Origin: Oncomelania hupensis | Lineage: Eukaryota; Mollusca; Gastropoda; Littorinimorpha; Pomatiopsidae | DNA: 64,000 nucleotides | Direction: 5' to 3' | Assembly: GCA_036898135.1 (NCBI GenBank) | Contig: CM072525.1 | Coordinates: forward strand, 24,522,887 to 24,586,886 | Shown here: positions 30,164-44,770 of the stretch, piece after piece | Layout of the letters: the number at the start of each line of letters is the position of its first letter | Position numbering within the stretch: the stretch's first letter is position 1 | Program-made: the position numbers and the translations under genes | The notes under the pieces: generated by a model | The model's database searches: none | The model's input: only the letters and a program-made list of their open reading frames with translations | What the model was told of the DNA's origin: nothing

Positions 30164-33100
30164 GTGTATATAAAGACATTGATTGTTCTAAAAAAAATTC
30201 AACTTAACCATGTTTTTGTTTTACATCACAGAGCTCTTCTGGGAACAAAACAAACGAGCCTAGCTTATAAATGCTCAACATGCACACACTCACGTTAAGT
30301 ATCAAAACAATGAATTTATAATTCAATAAACACACCTATTACAAATAGAACATAATTTAATTATCTAAAATAAAAATAAAAAACAATCAAATTTTTTTTG
30401 AGTTCTGAGAAATATACATGTAATAAGCTAATTTTCTATATATTAAACAAAACAATAATTGCTTTAATGATAAATATAAACAATCGGAAATACAGTATTA
30501 CAGCATGCGTGTAAAATAAATGTACAACTCAACTTTGCTTAGGTGCGTAGGAGAAGCACTTTAGGCCTACTATAGCATTTCCGCGAGTTGAGTTTCCCAG
30601 CAGCAATCTAATTTTAGACACGCGAAGGGTTTTCCCTGGCGCACCTATTCTAATTATAGAGAACGCAACGTCACTTCCACATGAAAAGGCGAGAGCCCAG
30701 CGTATACCGTGAGAGTATATGTGACACACGTGTTTTACCTCAATTTCAAAATGGCAGCCAATTCTAATATGACAATTTTATGTTTACTAATCTACAAGAA
30801 TTGTTCATATACTTTTTTAAACATAATTATTCTGAATTTATTTGTTTATAATTAGTGCAAAACTTATATGTTTTGTGATGAATGTACAATTTTATTCTGG
30901 ATATCAAAAACGTTATGGATTTTTGAGTACATTGTGCATACTTGAGTGCTATTTTCTTACAAAAGGTGAATAAGGGTATTTTCTATTGTTTATTTATTGA
31001 AAGAAATGCCATTTACAAAAATGTATAGTTTCTTTTATATTGTCTTTTATATATTAGGTGGTTGAATTTTTAAAAAATGTGCTTAAATTGCGCGTTTTCA
31101 GGGAATAATCATTGCAAAAAAAATCAAAACAAGAGGAACTCAGAAACAAGCAGATGGAGGAAGAAATGCAGAAAATGATAGGTTGAAACAGGATCTAACT
31201 CAAGCTGAAACAACCATCAGACTAATAGGAGCAGTAAGATGGCCAGAGTTCAGAGCCAGTGTTTATGTCCTGGCCACCGGGAATCAAACCAGCAACCTTT
31301 TCAACATGAGCTTGCCGTTCTACCAACTGAGCTAACTCCTACTGCTGAAAACAGTATAAGAACAGAAAAGATGACATTCACTGTAATTCAACTTCTTTCA
31401 TTAGGAACAATGAATCATTGTCAACATCAGTAATATCAGTATTACCGATTTTCTATTCTATTCTATCCCGAAACTTGAAGGTCCTTGGGGCACCACAGAT
31501 GATCGTTTAACCAACGTACTCCATCTTTCTCTGTTCTCAGCAATCCTCATGGCTTCGCTCAGTGTCAAGCCAGTCCATTCTCGAAAGTTGTCCTCCCACC
31601 TCTTTTTCTGTTTCCATCTTTTTCTGCCCCTCTTCTTCTGCCTCCTTGCTCCGTGTCTTGCAGGATGGTCTTTGCAAGACCTGATGCTCTGGTTACGTTG
31701 CCATACCAGGAGTTTCTCTTTCTTCACCACTGTGAGCAAGTCATCGTGTTGTCCAATGGCTTGTGTTTTATGTATATGTTATTATGATATTTTTATAAAA
31801 CTAATGAGAGATATTGTTGTGATTTAACAGGATCTGGTGAGGTCTGTGGAAAATGACTGTATTGGCATTATGCACATGTCCACAATGTCGGATGAAGGTG
31901 TCATGGCAGTGAAAACTGAGGTATGACTAATGTCGGTACATGGGCAATTTATTTTGTGCATAACAAAATTTGATTGATCGTTCTTATTTTGGGGCAGAGT
32001 AAGAGCGTGTGTCAGATTACGTGCTCTTATTTTAGGCTGTGTGTTTGTGTCAGGCTCCTTGTTCCTATTTTGGGGCAGTGTTGCTGTGCTTGTGAGGTTA
32101 CTTGGTCCTATAATGAGGCAGTGTGACTGTGTGTGTGTGTGTGTGTGAGGTTACTTGGTCTTAGATTGGGGCAGTGTGAATATGTGTGTGAGGTGTTATA
32201 TTGGGGCAATGTGAGTGTGTGTGTGTGTGTGTGTTACCCATAGGTTATTTATCAATTGTTGATTTAGCCCGGATGCTTGAATCTTGATAAGTGTAACTCA
32301 GATTTGTTTATCCACTCAGCCTGTTCATCAGCAACAAGGCAGGAGTCGTTGTATGAAATTTTCCAACTTTATTCAGCAAACATCAACAACTGCATATATA
32401 AGATCGCTTTCCTAAAATCACTCAAAGATCATCAAAAAGCATCATAAATCTCTCATCACTTTCTCCACAAGTTACTTATATAGTCTCTCTGCAATTGAGA
32501 AAAGATTCAAACATTCCAGCATGACATTGACACAATAACACCCAATCAAAATAAAACTCGTCACCGGAACCATGCATTGTCCTACATCATATAACCCTAT
32601 TTAGGATAGAAGAATTGCTCAGCCATCACTAGATTTATCACGAAGCTTCGGTTGATAGTAAACAAGCGATTCCAGAAAATTCTCAACAATGTAGACCGAC
32701 GAAAATTATTAACAATCAACAAAGCTGCTTCTAGCAACAACGCAAAATCAAATCAAAGGTAAATACACTCTGTTATTGCATGCTTTGCAAAATAAAATGA
32801 TCGGATCTATCGTGTGTTTCTCAAACGTAACAGTGTTTGAGGTTACTTGGTCTTATATTGGGGCAATGTGACTGTGTGTGTGTGAGGTTACTTGGTCTTA
32901 TATTGGGGGAGTGTGACTGTGTGTGTGAGATTCCTTGTTCTTATATTGGGGCAGTTTAACAGTGTGTTCGGGTTCCTTGTTCTAATTTTGGGGCAGTGTG
33001 TGTAAGGTTACTTGTTTTTATATTTGAGCAGCGTGACTCTGTGTGTGTCAGGTTACTTGTTTTTATATTTGCGCAGCGTGACTCTGTGTGTGTCAGGTTC

Positions 33101-36100
33101 CATGTTTTATATTGGAGCAGTGTGACTGCATTCTTTGAAGCCAAACTTTCCAGAAATCTGTCCATGCTTCCTCAGTTCCTGTCTCCATTTTCGTTTCACG
33201 TTGTAGTTTTATTTTTCAGGCATGCCAGCGCCTGCTTGACCTCAGAGTGGAAAGCAAGCTCAGCACGAAGCGTGCACAAGATGTTGCCAATCGTTTATTT
33301 GTTGCTTATCCCAAGAAGCGTGATGACATTGTGAGTGTGTTTTTTGTTTCAAGTTTTATTTCAACATTCTTTTCTTTTTAAAATCAGCATTCACTTTTAA
33401 AATGATGTTTTAAAGGAATACTTTTTTATGTAGATATTATATTACTTATTAACAATGGACTGGAGAGTATTTTATTGTGAGGTTTGTACATGTATGTGTG
33501 TGTATCTTAGTGGTAGATTTTGATATTGAGTTTGCTGAGAGAATTAAGAAGCAACAGCTTGTTGGAACAGGAAAAAAACTAGAATTCTGGAAGAAGGTGA
33601 CGCAGCTCAGTCCTGATATGTTTGTCCTTAATTACTTTTTTTCAACAATCAAAATGTAATTTTATTTTACATAGGTTATTTATTTTATTGTTTTTATATA
33701 GAGCATTTCCAGTTCAAAAGCTGCTAAAGACACTGGCCAATTAATGGCCTAACTCTGGCATCATCAGAATTATTTTTTATGAAATAATGCGGATCACGAT
33801 TTTTTAAAATTTTATTTTGATTTTGTAGTTGTGAATTTTGAGTTTGCAATTTTATTTTGTAATTGTGAATGTTGACTTGGGCATTTAATTTCATCTTAAT
33901 GAATTTTCATTTTGCTGTTTTATTTTGTTTGAGTATTTTGATTAGCTTGATGTCCTTTGTCTTCTTTAGGTAAGACAAGCAGTGGCAGCTCCTACACACA
34001 ATCCAGCCAAGAAAAAGAAGCTGGTAAGAGTGGAATTTAGCATTACTTGTATGGATGTATTTAAAAACATTTTAGGCTGGCATTATGGTATGGTCGTGAC
34101 AGTGTTACATAACTAGTATTAATGTGAAAGAGCATGTTCCCTGTTGTGTGTCGTGGTTTTGTTTGTGGTTTTTTTTTAGTGAGAGGGGAGAGGGAAGGGG
34201 GGGGGGGGGTAGGAGGTGGAGAGGGGTGTAAGGGAGATTAGGCTAAAAGTATATCATGTTAAGTAGTAAGAAGTAAGGAATAGCGAACTTAACTGCTAAG
34301 CTTTCATGTTTGTAAATCCATTGTTAATGAATGGTTGTCATAGTTGAAACTTCTGTTTTCTTTCTTTGTTTTTTTGTTATGTTGTTGGAACACTGATCGC
34401 AGTAGGTTTAATTATTCCAAATCTGATTTGCAGGCAAGAGATATTGCTGCTGAGATGGATGATGAGTACATCTTGGACTTGAGAAGTAAGTCTTTGTTTT
34501 TACTGGGTTTTTTTTTTCTTATGTACATTCTCCACTTACGTTTTCCTCAGTGCTTGCTTTCTGATATAGCATGTAAAGTATCAGCACCCGACTGTCTAAT
34601 TAATTACAAAATGAAATGGGCGAAACGTCTTTGTCTTAATTACACACTTGAATGGTGATCTAAACTTGCTGATAGAAGTTTGTACTTAGCCCTCTGTGAA
34701 ACTGTTGCCAATAATATTTTCAAAACATTGCACATAGTTGTTCATGTTATCAGCAGCTTACTCTTCAAAGATTGTAACTTAAATCTTATAAGGCCTTTTC
34801 AGTCAGCACTAGAACATCTTGCATGTATACCGTTAATGCATGAAAATAGCGTATAAAGCAAATACAGTGGAACCTCCGGTATCCGGCTCTCTGGTATACG
34901 ACTCCCTCCGTTATGTGACCTGAAAACTTCTGAAGGATTCTTTTCCAATAATAAATGACCTCTGGTATGCGACAACCTCGTTTATGCGACCAGCGACCGT
35001 GTCTTAAGCCCTTTATACGACCGTCTTATTGCAATTTAAAAGAGATATCAGTTAATTTGCTGTCTGTACCTTTCGTTTTTTCTCTCATGTTAGTGTACGC
35101 CTGCTGTTGTCTGCTATTTCCGGTTCGCAAATAAGGGACATTACTCGCCTACACTGGCTGTCAAAATGTCGTCACGCAAGAGGATGTTTTGAGTTTGGCA
35201 GAGAGAATGAAAGTGATTGAAAGAAGTGAAAATGGGGAGAGTTGTTTGTCTATTGCAAGAAGTTTAGACGTTGGGAAGACCCAAATTCAGCTCATCTTAA
35301 AGGATAAGGAATCTGTGAAACTACGATGGGAGAGTGGAGAAAGTGGCGAAAAGGGAAACATCGAAACTGAGAGCTTCTGCACTGACAGACTTGGATGAAC
35401 GCGTCTGGCAGTGGTTCGACTGTTTTCTATTTTTGAAGTTGTGAATAAAAGACAAAGCTAAAAATGAAACATGTTTTACAGTTTCCTTTGTCAGAGAATA
35501 CATGCTGGTGAGTGTGAAAATTATGACTACATACCCCTCCGAGCCTGACCCCCCTCCCCACCACCCCACCCCTTGTTTCCGGTAAAAGACCACCTCTATT
35601 ATAAGACCGTTTTTTCTCAGATTTTGGACGACAGTATACCGGAGGTTCCACTGTAGTTTCAAAGTGTGTTTGATTTTGCACTACACATTTTGTTATTATT
35701 ATTACTTTTATTATTATTATTATTCCTGGCAAGTACCGCCCAAAGAATAAACTGTGGATCAGACCTGAACTTTTGGACCAATGCGACAAACGAAGATAGA
35801 TTAAAAGGAAAAAGAACATCTCACAGGGAGCTGATGCCTACCAAAAAATTAATAGTGAGGTCTGAAAAGGCATGCGGATACCTGAATAGTAGGTCAGTGC
35901 CATGAAAGAGTTTAAAGAGAACAGTCTGAACAGTAACAACAGCAAGAAGGCCTGTGAAGTGGCTGACAAGTGTTAAACAGCCCAAGATCCCCAAGACCCA
36001 AAGCAAGTCTGACTTGTGCCTTACAGAAGAATAAGAAGTCTTGGATAGATGGACAGAGTACTGCTCTGACCTTTACAACCACACACCAAACAGAGTCTCA

Positions 36101-37640
36101 AAGTTCTAGCATGTCCCCAGAACAGAGAAGAAGAAGAAATCCTCCCAATTCTCTGAGAAGACGTTGAGGTAGCAGTGCAATCGCTGAAGAAGGGGAAGTC
36201 AGCGGGAGTGGAAAACATACCCGCAAAATTCCTTAATGCAGAAGAAGAAGCAATGATTGACGCCCTCACCATTATTTGTAACTAGATCTGGCAGAGTGGG
36301 GAGTGGCTTACACCTTGGACCCAGTCGCTTGGTATCACTTTTCCCCAAAAAGGGTAACCTTCAGGAGGGTCAAAACTACGGCACCATCAACCTCATCAGC
36401 GATCACAGCAGAGTCCTCCTGAAAATAATACTCAACAGGTTGAAACTCCAAGCTGACCAAATCATAGCTGAAGAACAAGCAGGATTCAGGACAGGGCGAA
36501 GTAGAACAGAGCAGATTTTCAAACTCAGAATAATCTGCGAGAAATGCCTACAGTGCCATCAACATCTATATCATGTGTTTGTAAACTTCAAGAAAACTTT
36601 TGACTGAGTCTGGCATGCAGCTCTGTGGGCAACCACGAGAGTGTACATCATGATTGAAGTCATCAAAAGCATGTATGACAAGGGTACTTGTGCAGTCCTC
36701 AACACCAACGCCATCGGGAACTGGTTCAGAACAACAATCGGCATGTGTCAAGGATGCTTATTCTCTCCAACACTCTTCAACATTTTTTTTTAGCTCATCA
36801 TTTCGGATGCCCTTGAAGATCATGAAGGCCAGTCAGCAAAGTGGGTAGGGCAATCTCCAATCTCTATTTTGCGGATGACGTTGATGGATTGGCTGGAGAG
36901 GAACAAGAGCTTGACACCACCTCCAGAGCCTTTGGAAAAGAAATAAGTGCAGAGAAGACTAAAAATGATGACCAACAACACCAGTGGCATCAACACGAAC
37001 ATCAAAGTCCAAGGCCAATCCCTCAACACGGTGCACAGCTTAAAATATTTAGGAGCCATTGTATCGGACAATAGGTCCCAGCGGGAAGTCCTCTCCAGGA
37101 TACCACAAACAATTGCTGCCCTGACAAGGTTGAAGCCCATTTGGAAAGACAGAACCATCAGTCAACACCCAAAGGTAAGGTTGCTGCACTCCTTGTCATT
37201 CCCATCTTCCTATACTCTTGCAAAACATGGACCCTCACAGCAGACCTATAACAAAGAATACAAAGCATGTAGATGACATGCTACAGAAGACTTCTGGGCA
37301 TTTCCTATATCCAGCACATTACCAACGACGAAGTCCGACAGACAAGCACACAAGCCATTGAACAACACGATAACATGCTCGCAGTGGTGAAGAAACTGAA
37401 ACTCCGATGATATGTCCACGTCAGCAGAGCATCAGGCCTTGCAAAGACCATTCTGCAAGGCATGGTGCAAGGAGTGAGAAGAAGATTGAGGCAGAAAAAG
37501 AGGTGGGAGGACAACATTCAAGAATGGACTGGCTTGACACTGAGAGAAGCCATGAGGGGTGCTGAGGACAGAGAAAGTTGGAGTACCCTGGTTAAACAAT
37601 CATCTGTAATGCCCGAACGACTTTTGAGTTACGGGATAGG

Positions 37641-37712
<72 letters not shown>

Positions 37713-40700
37713 CTCTGTGTAAATGATTAATGATTTCTTTGCATGTTTACAGAGGAATGGGACCTGGACAATCCTGAAGACAAATACTACATAGCTCCTG
37801 AAATTTACAAAGGCAAGAATGTCGCCGACTACGTGGATCCAAATATTGATGAGGTGAGCAGTGTACATTCATTTTTTATGATTTTGTTAAGCTGTAATTC
37901 CATTATCTTTGTTCAATGAACTGATTGCCATTTGAAATACATAATCTGCCTCTCCAGCCATATTAGATGAATTAGTAATAATTATAACAATACAGGGTCA
38001 TTTGCACATGCTTTTTCTTCACTGGGGTTCAAAATGTGATGACCTATAGGGATCACTATTATGAATTACTGATAAAGACTGAAAAAAAATAAATTATTTT
38101 TGGAATAAACTCACATGTTAAAAAGGTTGTGCTGTTATAAAACAGCTTGAAAAAAAGTAGGTAAAACCTGACCTTCGTTTTAAACTACCTCAGTAGGCAT
38201 AGGTGTTGACGTGTAACAGTTTTTGAAGTTAGATTGCCTGCATTCAATACTGGCATCAATGATGTCATATCATAGCAACATATGATATCGTTATATTATA
38301 GTACACTCTGTTATTGTCCTGTGCTTTCTATAAGTATTGTGCTTTTAATGTCAATCCTTTCCGCTGGACCTAAAGCAATAACCATGTAATGTCAATCCTT
38401 TTCATTTGTTGTCTCACTGTTAATCATGCTATAGTTACTGTGATTCTGATGCTGCTCTTTGAAGCGTTTGTGTATTGAAAATAATCTGCTTGCTGCTTTA
38501 TTACAGTGTAAGTACTTTTAATTGTAGTTGCACCACAGTATGTAGTAGAGCGTTCATTTTGATCATTGGCATTTACATGATTTATTTGATCTTTCTTTGT
38601 TTTTGTTCCACTTTGTAACAACCGGAATTTCAGGAGTTGTTAGTGCATGTTTGTATGTCTGACTCTGTTACACTCCGTTCGATGATGGTGTTTTTCTTTA
38701 TAAGTATTTGATTCAGCTCCAATGCTGAAGTCCTGATAAGGTGTAACTCTGATTCGTTTATCCACGCAGCCTGCTCACTCATCAACAAGTCTGGAGTCGA
38801 CGTATAAAGTTTTCCACTTTTATTCAGCACACATCAACAACTGCATACAATCGCTTTTCCACTCTCAACTTTTTACTTTCCAACTCACTATCAACAACTT
38901 CACAAAACAGTGCGGCACATAAAATATATAATCTCTCTCTCTTCCCGAACAATTTAGAACACGGTAGACTAGAATGACGCACTACAGCCAATCAAATAAA
39001 AGATCGTCATCACTGACTTACGTCATACATCTTTCTAAACATTCCAGGAACGTTCCCTCAAACTTCGACATTCATCGGGAAAATTCTATCAACAGTAAAT
39101 ACTCAAATCCAGAGAATTCTCCAATAATATCGACTAACGCAAATTATCAACGTTATACAAAGCCTCTCCTAACAAGAATGCAAACTCAAATCAAAGGTAA
39201 ATAAACTCCATTATTGAATACTTTGCAAAACGAAACGATTAGATCTATCGTGCGCGTTTCAGACATACTACCATTCGCGTTTCAACGTAACAGACTCTAT
39301 TTTTTGTAAAGTGCATTCAAGTTCTCTGTTGACACTATAACACACAATCTAGTGAATACATCAACACCAACACAAGTTTAACTTTCCATGCCCTCACTAT
39401 TTATATATGAAAAATAAACCAATATTCACATATTCACACTATCCTATCCTATCCTGCCCTGTAACCCGGAGGTCGTAGGGGCACCACAGCTGATCGTTTA
39501 ACCAGCATACTCCATCTTTCTCTGTCCTCAGCAGCCCTGATGGCTTTGCTCAGTGTCAAACCAGTCCATTCTCGAATGTTGTCCTCCCACCTCTTTTTCG
39601 GTCTCCCTCTTCTTCTACCTCCTTGCACTGTGCCTTGCAGAATGGTCTTTGCAAGGCCTGATGATCTGGTGACGTGGCTATACCATCGGAGTTTCCGTTT
39701 CTTCACCACTGTGAGCAGGTCATTGTGTTGTCCAATGGCTTGTGTGATGGTCTGTCGGACTTCGTCGTTGGTGATGTGTTGGGTATAGGAAATGCCCAAA
39801 AGTCTTCTATAGCACCTCATCTCCATGCTTTGTATTCTTCGTTGGAGATCTGCTGTGAGGGTTCATGCTTCGCAAGCATATAGGAAGATGGAGATGACAA
39901 GGGAGCGCAGCAGTCTTACTTTGGAATGTAGACTGATGGTCCTGTCTTTCCAAATGGGCTTCAACCTTGTCAGGGCAGCAGTTGTTTGTGCGATCCTGGA
40001 GAGGACTTTCTGTCGGGACCCATTGTCTGATACAATGGCTCCTCAATATTTGAAGCTATGCACTGTGTTGAGGGATTGGCCTTGGACTTTGATGTCCGTG
40101 TTGATGCGATTGGTGTTGTTGGTCATCATTTTGGTCTTCTCTGCACTTATTTCCATTCCATAAGCTCTGGAGGTGGTGTCAAGTCTCTGTACCAGCTGTT
40201 CAAGTTCTTGTTCCTCTCCAGCCAATCCATTAATGTCATCCGCAAAACGAAGATTGGAGATTGCTCTACCCCTATGCTGACTGTGTCTTCGTGATCTGCA
40301 AGGGCATCTGACATGATGCGCTCTAGGAAGATGTTGAAGAGTGTTGGAGAGAGTAGGCATTCTTGACGCACACCGATTGTTGTTCTGAACCAAATCCTGA
40401 TGACGCTGTTATGGAGGACTGCACTGGTAGCCTTGTCATACAGGCTTTTGATGACTTCAATAATTTTAGGGCTGATGTTGTACACTTTCATTGTTGCCCA
40501 TAGAGCTGCATGCCAGACTCGGTCAAACGCCTTCTTGAAGTCTATGAACACATGTTATAGATGTTGTTGGTGCTGTAGGTATTTCTCACAGATTATTCTG
40601 AGGTTGAAAATCTGTTCAGTGGTACTTTGCCCTGCCCTGCCCTGAATCCTGCTTGTTCTTCAGCTATGATTTGTTCAGCTTGGGGTTTCAACCTGTTGAG

Positions 40701-43700
40701 TATTATTTTCAGGAGGACCTTGCTGGGAGTGCTGATGAGGCTGCTGATGCGGTAATTTTCACACTCCTGAAGGTTACCTTTTTTTGGGAAGAGTGATGAC
40801 AAGCGACTGGGTCCATGGTGTAGGCCACTCCCCACTCTGCCAGATCTTGTTACAGATAATGGTGAAGGCATCAATCTTCGCTTCTCCTCCTGCTTGTAGC
40901 AGTTCCGTGGGTATGTTGTCCACTCCAGCTGACTTCCCTTTCTTCAGCGATTGCACTGCTGCCTCAACTTCTTCCCGGAGAATTGGGAGGATTTCTTCTT
41001 CTTCTATGTTCTCAGGACATGCTAGAACTGATGGGTCTCCATTTGGTGTATGGTTGTAAAGGTCAGAGCAGTACTCTGTCCATCTGTCCAAGACTTCTTG
41101 TTCTTCTGTAAGGCATATGCCAGACTTGCTTTGGATCGTGGAGATTTTGGGCTGTTTAACACTTGTCAGCCGCTTCACAGTTTGGTAGGCCTTCTTGCTG
41201 TTGTTCTTGTTCAGACTGTTCTCTATTTCCTGGCATTAATCTTCTATCCATTTCTCCTTTGCTGTGCGCATGCCTTTTCGGATGTCATTGTTGATTTTTC
41301 GGTAGACATCAGCTCCCTGTGAGGTGTTCTTTTTCTTTTTTATATCTTCGTTTATCACACAGATTCAAAAGTTCAGGTGTGATCCACGGCTTCTTCTTTG
41401 GTCGGTGCTTGCCAAGGATCTCAGTGGCGGCATCTGTCACAGCTGAGTTGAAGGTGGTGGTCATGGTGTTGACATCTACTTCACCCGCCCCCAAAATGAG
41501 CAGTGGTGCAAATTTCCCTCCAGTTGTGGCCTGAAATAGTTCTGCCACCTCCGGGTCTTGCAGTTTGTCCAGGTCTAACTTCAGTCTAGTGCACTTTGCT
41601 GTATTTACTCTCTTCAAGTGGAGCCGGAAAGACATCATCACGAGATCGTGGTCACTTCCGATGTCTGCTCCTGGAAAAGTGCGTGTCCTGCCAATGTTGA
41701 TGCTTGATCTGAAGCGTTTCTTGACCATGATGTAGTCTATCTGGTTGTGATGCTCCCCACCGGGACTGTGCCATGTCCATCGTCTGGAGTTTTTGTGGAG
41801 ACCAATCGTGTTTGCCAGTACCAGATTGTTGTATTTGGCAAACTCCAAGAGTCTCAGACCCCTGTCATTTTTCTCGTTGTTGCAGTGGGGTCCACATGTG
41901 TCTCCCCAGTTGTGGTGCGCATCTTGGCCAACCTTGGCATTCCAGTCGTCTTGCACTATGACTATGTCCTTCTTCGGCTCTTGGTCAAGGACCGCCTGTA
42001 GATTTTCATAAAAATCCTCCACTTCGCTGTCATCATAGTCTGATGTTGGGGCATAGGCCTGGATGATGGTGATGTTGAAAGGGGCTGCTCTCAGATGGAT
42101 GGTAATGAGTCTACTGGAGACTGGGCGGCAACCTCATGACAGTGGCTAGAATGTTCTTGTGGACCAAGAATCCAACGCCGTGTTCGTGCCTGTCATCTCT
42201 ACCGCTGAAATAGAGCTTGTGGCCTTTGTCGGTCGTTGTTTCACCTAGGCCTTTCCAGCGCAGTTCGCTGATACCTAGAACATTCCATCGATAGTGGTCC
42301 AGCTTGTGGGCCAGTTCTTCTAATTTTCCTTCCGCAGTTAGGGTCCTGACATTCCAGGTTCCTATGACGATGTTGTTTCTCGTGTGGATCTAGCTAAATT
42401 GTCCATGGAAACTATCCATATTCACACAATTACACATATTCTTCAATATATAAATAGACAAAGAGTCCTTTAAACACCAAATCGAACTATCTAGCTAATG
42501 AGTGTAGATATTCCCTCTCTAATTAACTATCTCGTTCTGTACTCAAGTGACAGTTTTATCCCTCTCTACGCATGAATACTGGGTTCCAATCATTTTCAAA
42601 ACATTCTGTAGATTGTTCAATCTGAGCTCTTAAAAAAATCGCTAATATTATTGCCCAATTAATAATAATCCACCTACTTGTAGACGCTGGGTACCTGTAG
42701 TATGACTCAGTAGTACCTCAGAAACAATACAGCCTCCATAGCTCCACATTCCAATGTGGTCGATGTGGTTGCAGACGCCGGGGACATAATCCGCCTCGTT
42801 TGACTGAGATGGGTGACACTCAGTTCCCTAAGACTTTCCCCCACACAGGCGACACTCTCTAGCCCGGGTTTCTCCTATTCGCTGCATCCAATGCAGCTTC
42901 AACACAATTAGTACAATCCAGACGTCCTCTCACCTAGTCAAAACTTTACGCCAGCATGAGTCCACAGCCTAATATACTTTCTTGCATTGACAAATAATAT
43001 TCGCTCTTCTGTACACGCAGGTCTGACTCAAAACACAGTCAAAATTAGAGTGACGTTCAATATTAATTATCCCAAGGTATCCTTCTGTACTTACTTCTTA
43101 CTGGCTAATAAATATCCATGAATACTTATTGCCCAAACCAGCGCTACCACTCATCCACAGATAATCACTTTTTCTCTTTCCTTACACACTTTATGTAATT
43201 TAAAAAAAAAATCTTGATCTTTTTTTCTCACAGAAACTGGCCAGGCTAATGGAGGAGGAGAAACTGAAGGAAGAAGCTGGATTGTATGATAGCTCTAGTG
43301 AAGATGAAGAGGAGAAAGAGATGGAAAGGCAACTGGAGCTGTACGTTTTTACCCCATTTTTTGGTTAACCCCACTCAACCTTTTTTTTAAGAATTTAAAA
43401 TTTGTAGATAAATTATAAAAATATGAATACCCTGTACCCTAAATGTTTATATATTTACCTTATACTGCTGTAATTTTTACAACTACCCAGCAATTGTCGA
43501 TTTTCTTCTTTTAATTTTTTGTTACTGTTCATAATTTTAACAAATTCTCTTAATCTTATTGTTCATAATTTTACAAATTTTGGGAAACATCCATTCTACT
43601 ACTCTGCTTGTTATTTTTATTACTTGATGCATTATATATAATTGTATTGTTGACTTGATATGAAACTCGGTGAGGTGCTGTTTGACTTGCTAGATCATCT

Positions 43701-43777
43701 GTATAAGTGCATTGGTAGAGATTGGTAGGGCAGTTGAAAACATTTAGTGAAATAGAAACCCAATACTACATGCCCAT

Positions 43778-43841
<64 letters not shown>

Positions 43842-44673
43842 TTATCTCGATAAGGAATTACAGCAAGTGCAAGATCACAATTTAAATGTAAGCGTAGTAT
43901 ACGCATAATCTGTTTAGCTATTCCGGAATACTGTCTTCCCAACACTAACAGGTCAGCTGTCTTTCATCATGTTACACACAACTTCTGCCGTTGTCTAACC
44001 GGAATAGAGAGTAGAAAAAACAAAATTGAGCAGAGAAATATTTCAGTGTTGACAGCTACACTCTGGCCGTTTGAATACTGTTCAGTGTTGTGTTCAGCAA
44101 GTGGTGATACTTTGCGGACATTGGCATTGGCTGTTTTAGGTACTAACTATGGTTTTATGTGTTTTATTATTTTACAGAATCAAGGAGAGGAGGAAAATTA
44201 GAGCCTTGGAAGCCAAAATGAAAAACCGTTCGGCCAGTATTGTTGTAAGTTTTTGCCTTGTTTTGGTTAATGCAGTTAGTGTGTGTTATATCTTGACATC
44301 CAGCCATCCCAACTATTTTAATGCTTTTTTACAAATATTTTTATCTTAAAAAAACATTTTGCTATATCTATAATTGATGATAATGTAAAATTAAAACATG
44401 TTTTGTTTTTACTTTATCATCAATTATAGATACATCACTTTTTTAAATTATTGCCAACCCACACTTCATCCTCTTATACTATACCTCTGTGCATTATTAT
44501 TCCCCATGTATGTACACTTCATGTGTATTCATGCATGTGTGTGGTCCTGAATCAGCTGTTTGCAGTCCGCTGGATTCTGTAAGAAATGAGTAACTAACTA
44601 AATATGTGTGTCTGTTAGAGGTGAATAAATTTGTGCAAACTACTATGCACTATTTATATATTAAAATCTTATT

Positions 44674-44770
<97 letters not shown>

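Noticed and set aside
33508..33597. Possible extra NOG1 exon ([20 protein letters not shown])
   Set aside because: The phase does not match exon 9, and it does not resemble the missing family segment.
40058..42011. Plus-strand ORFs over the family A LINE
   Set aside because: They are antisense shadows of the minus-strand LINE reading frames.
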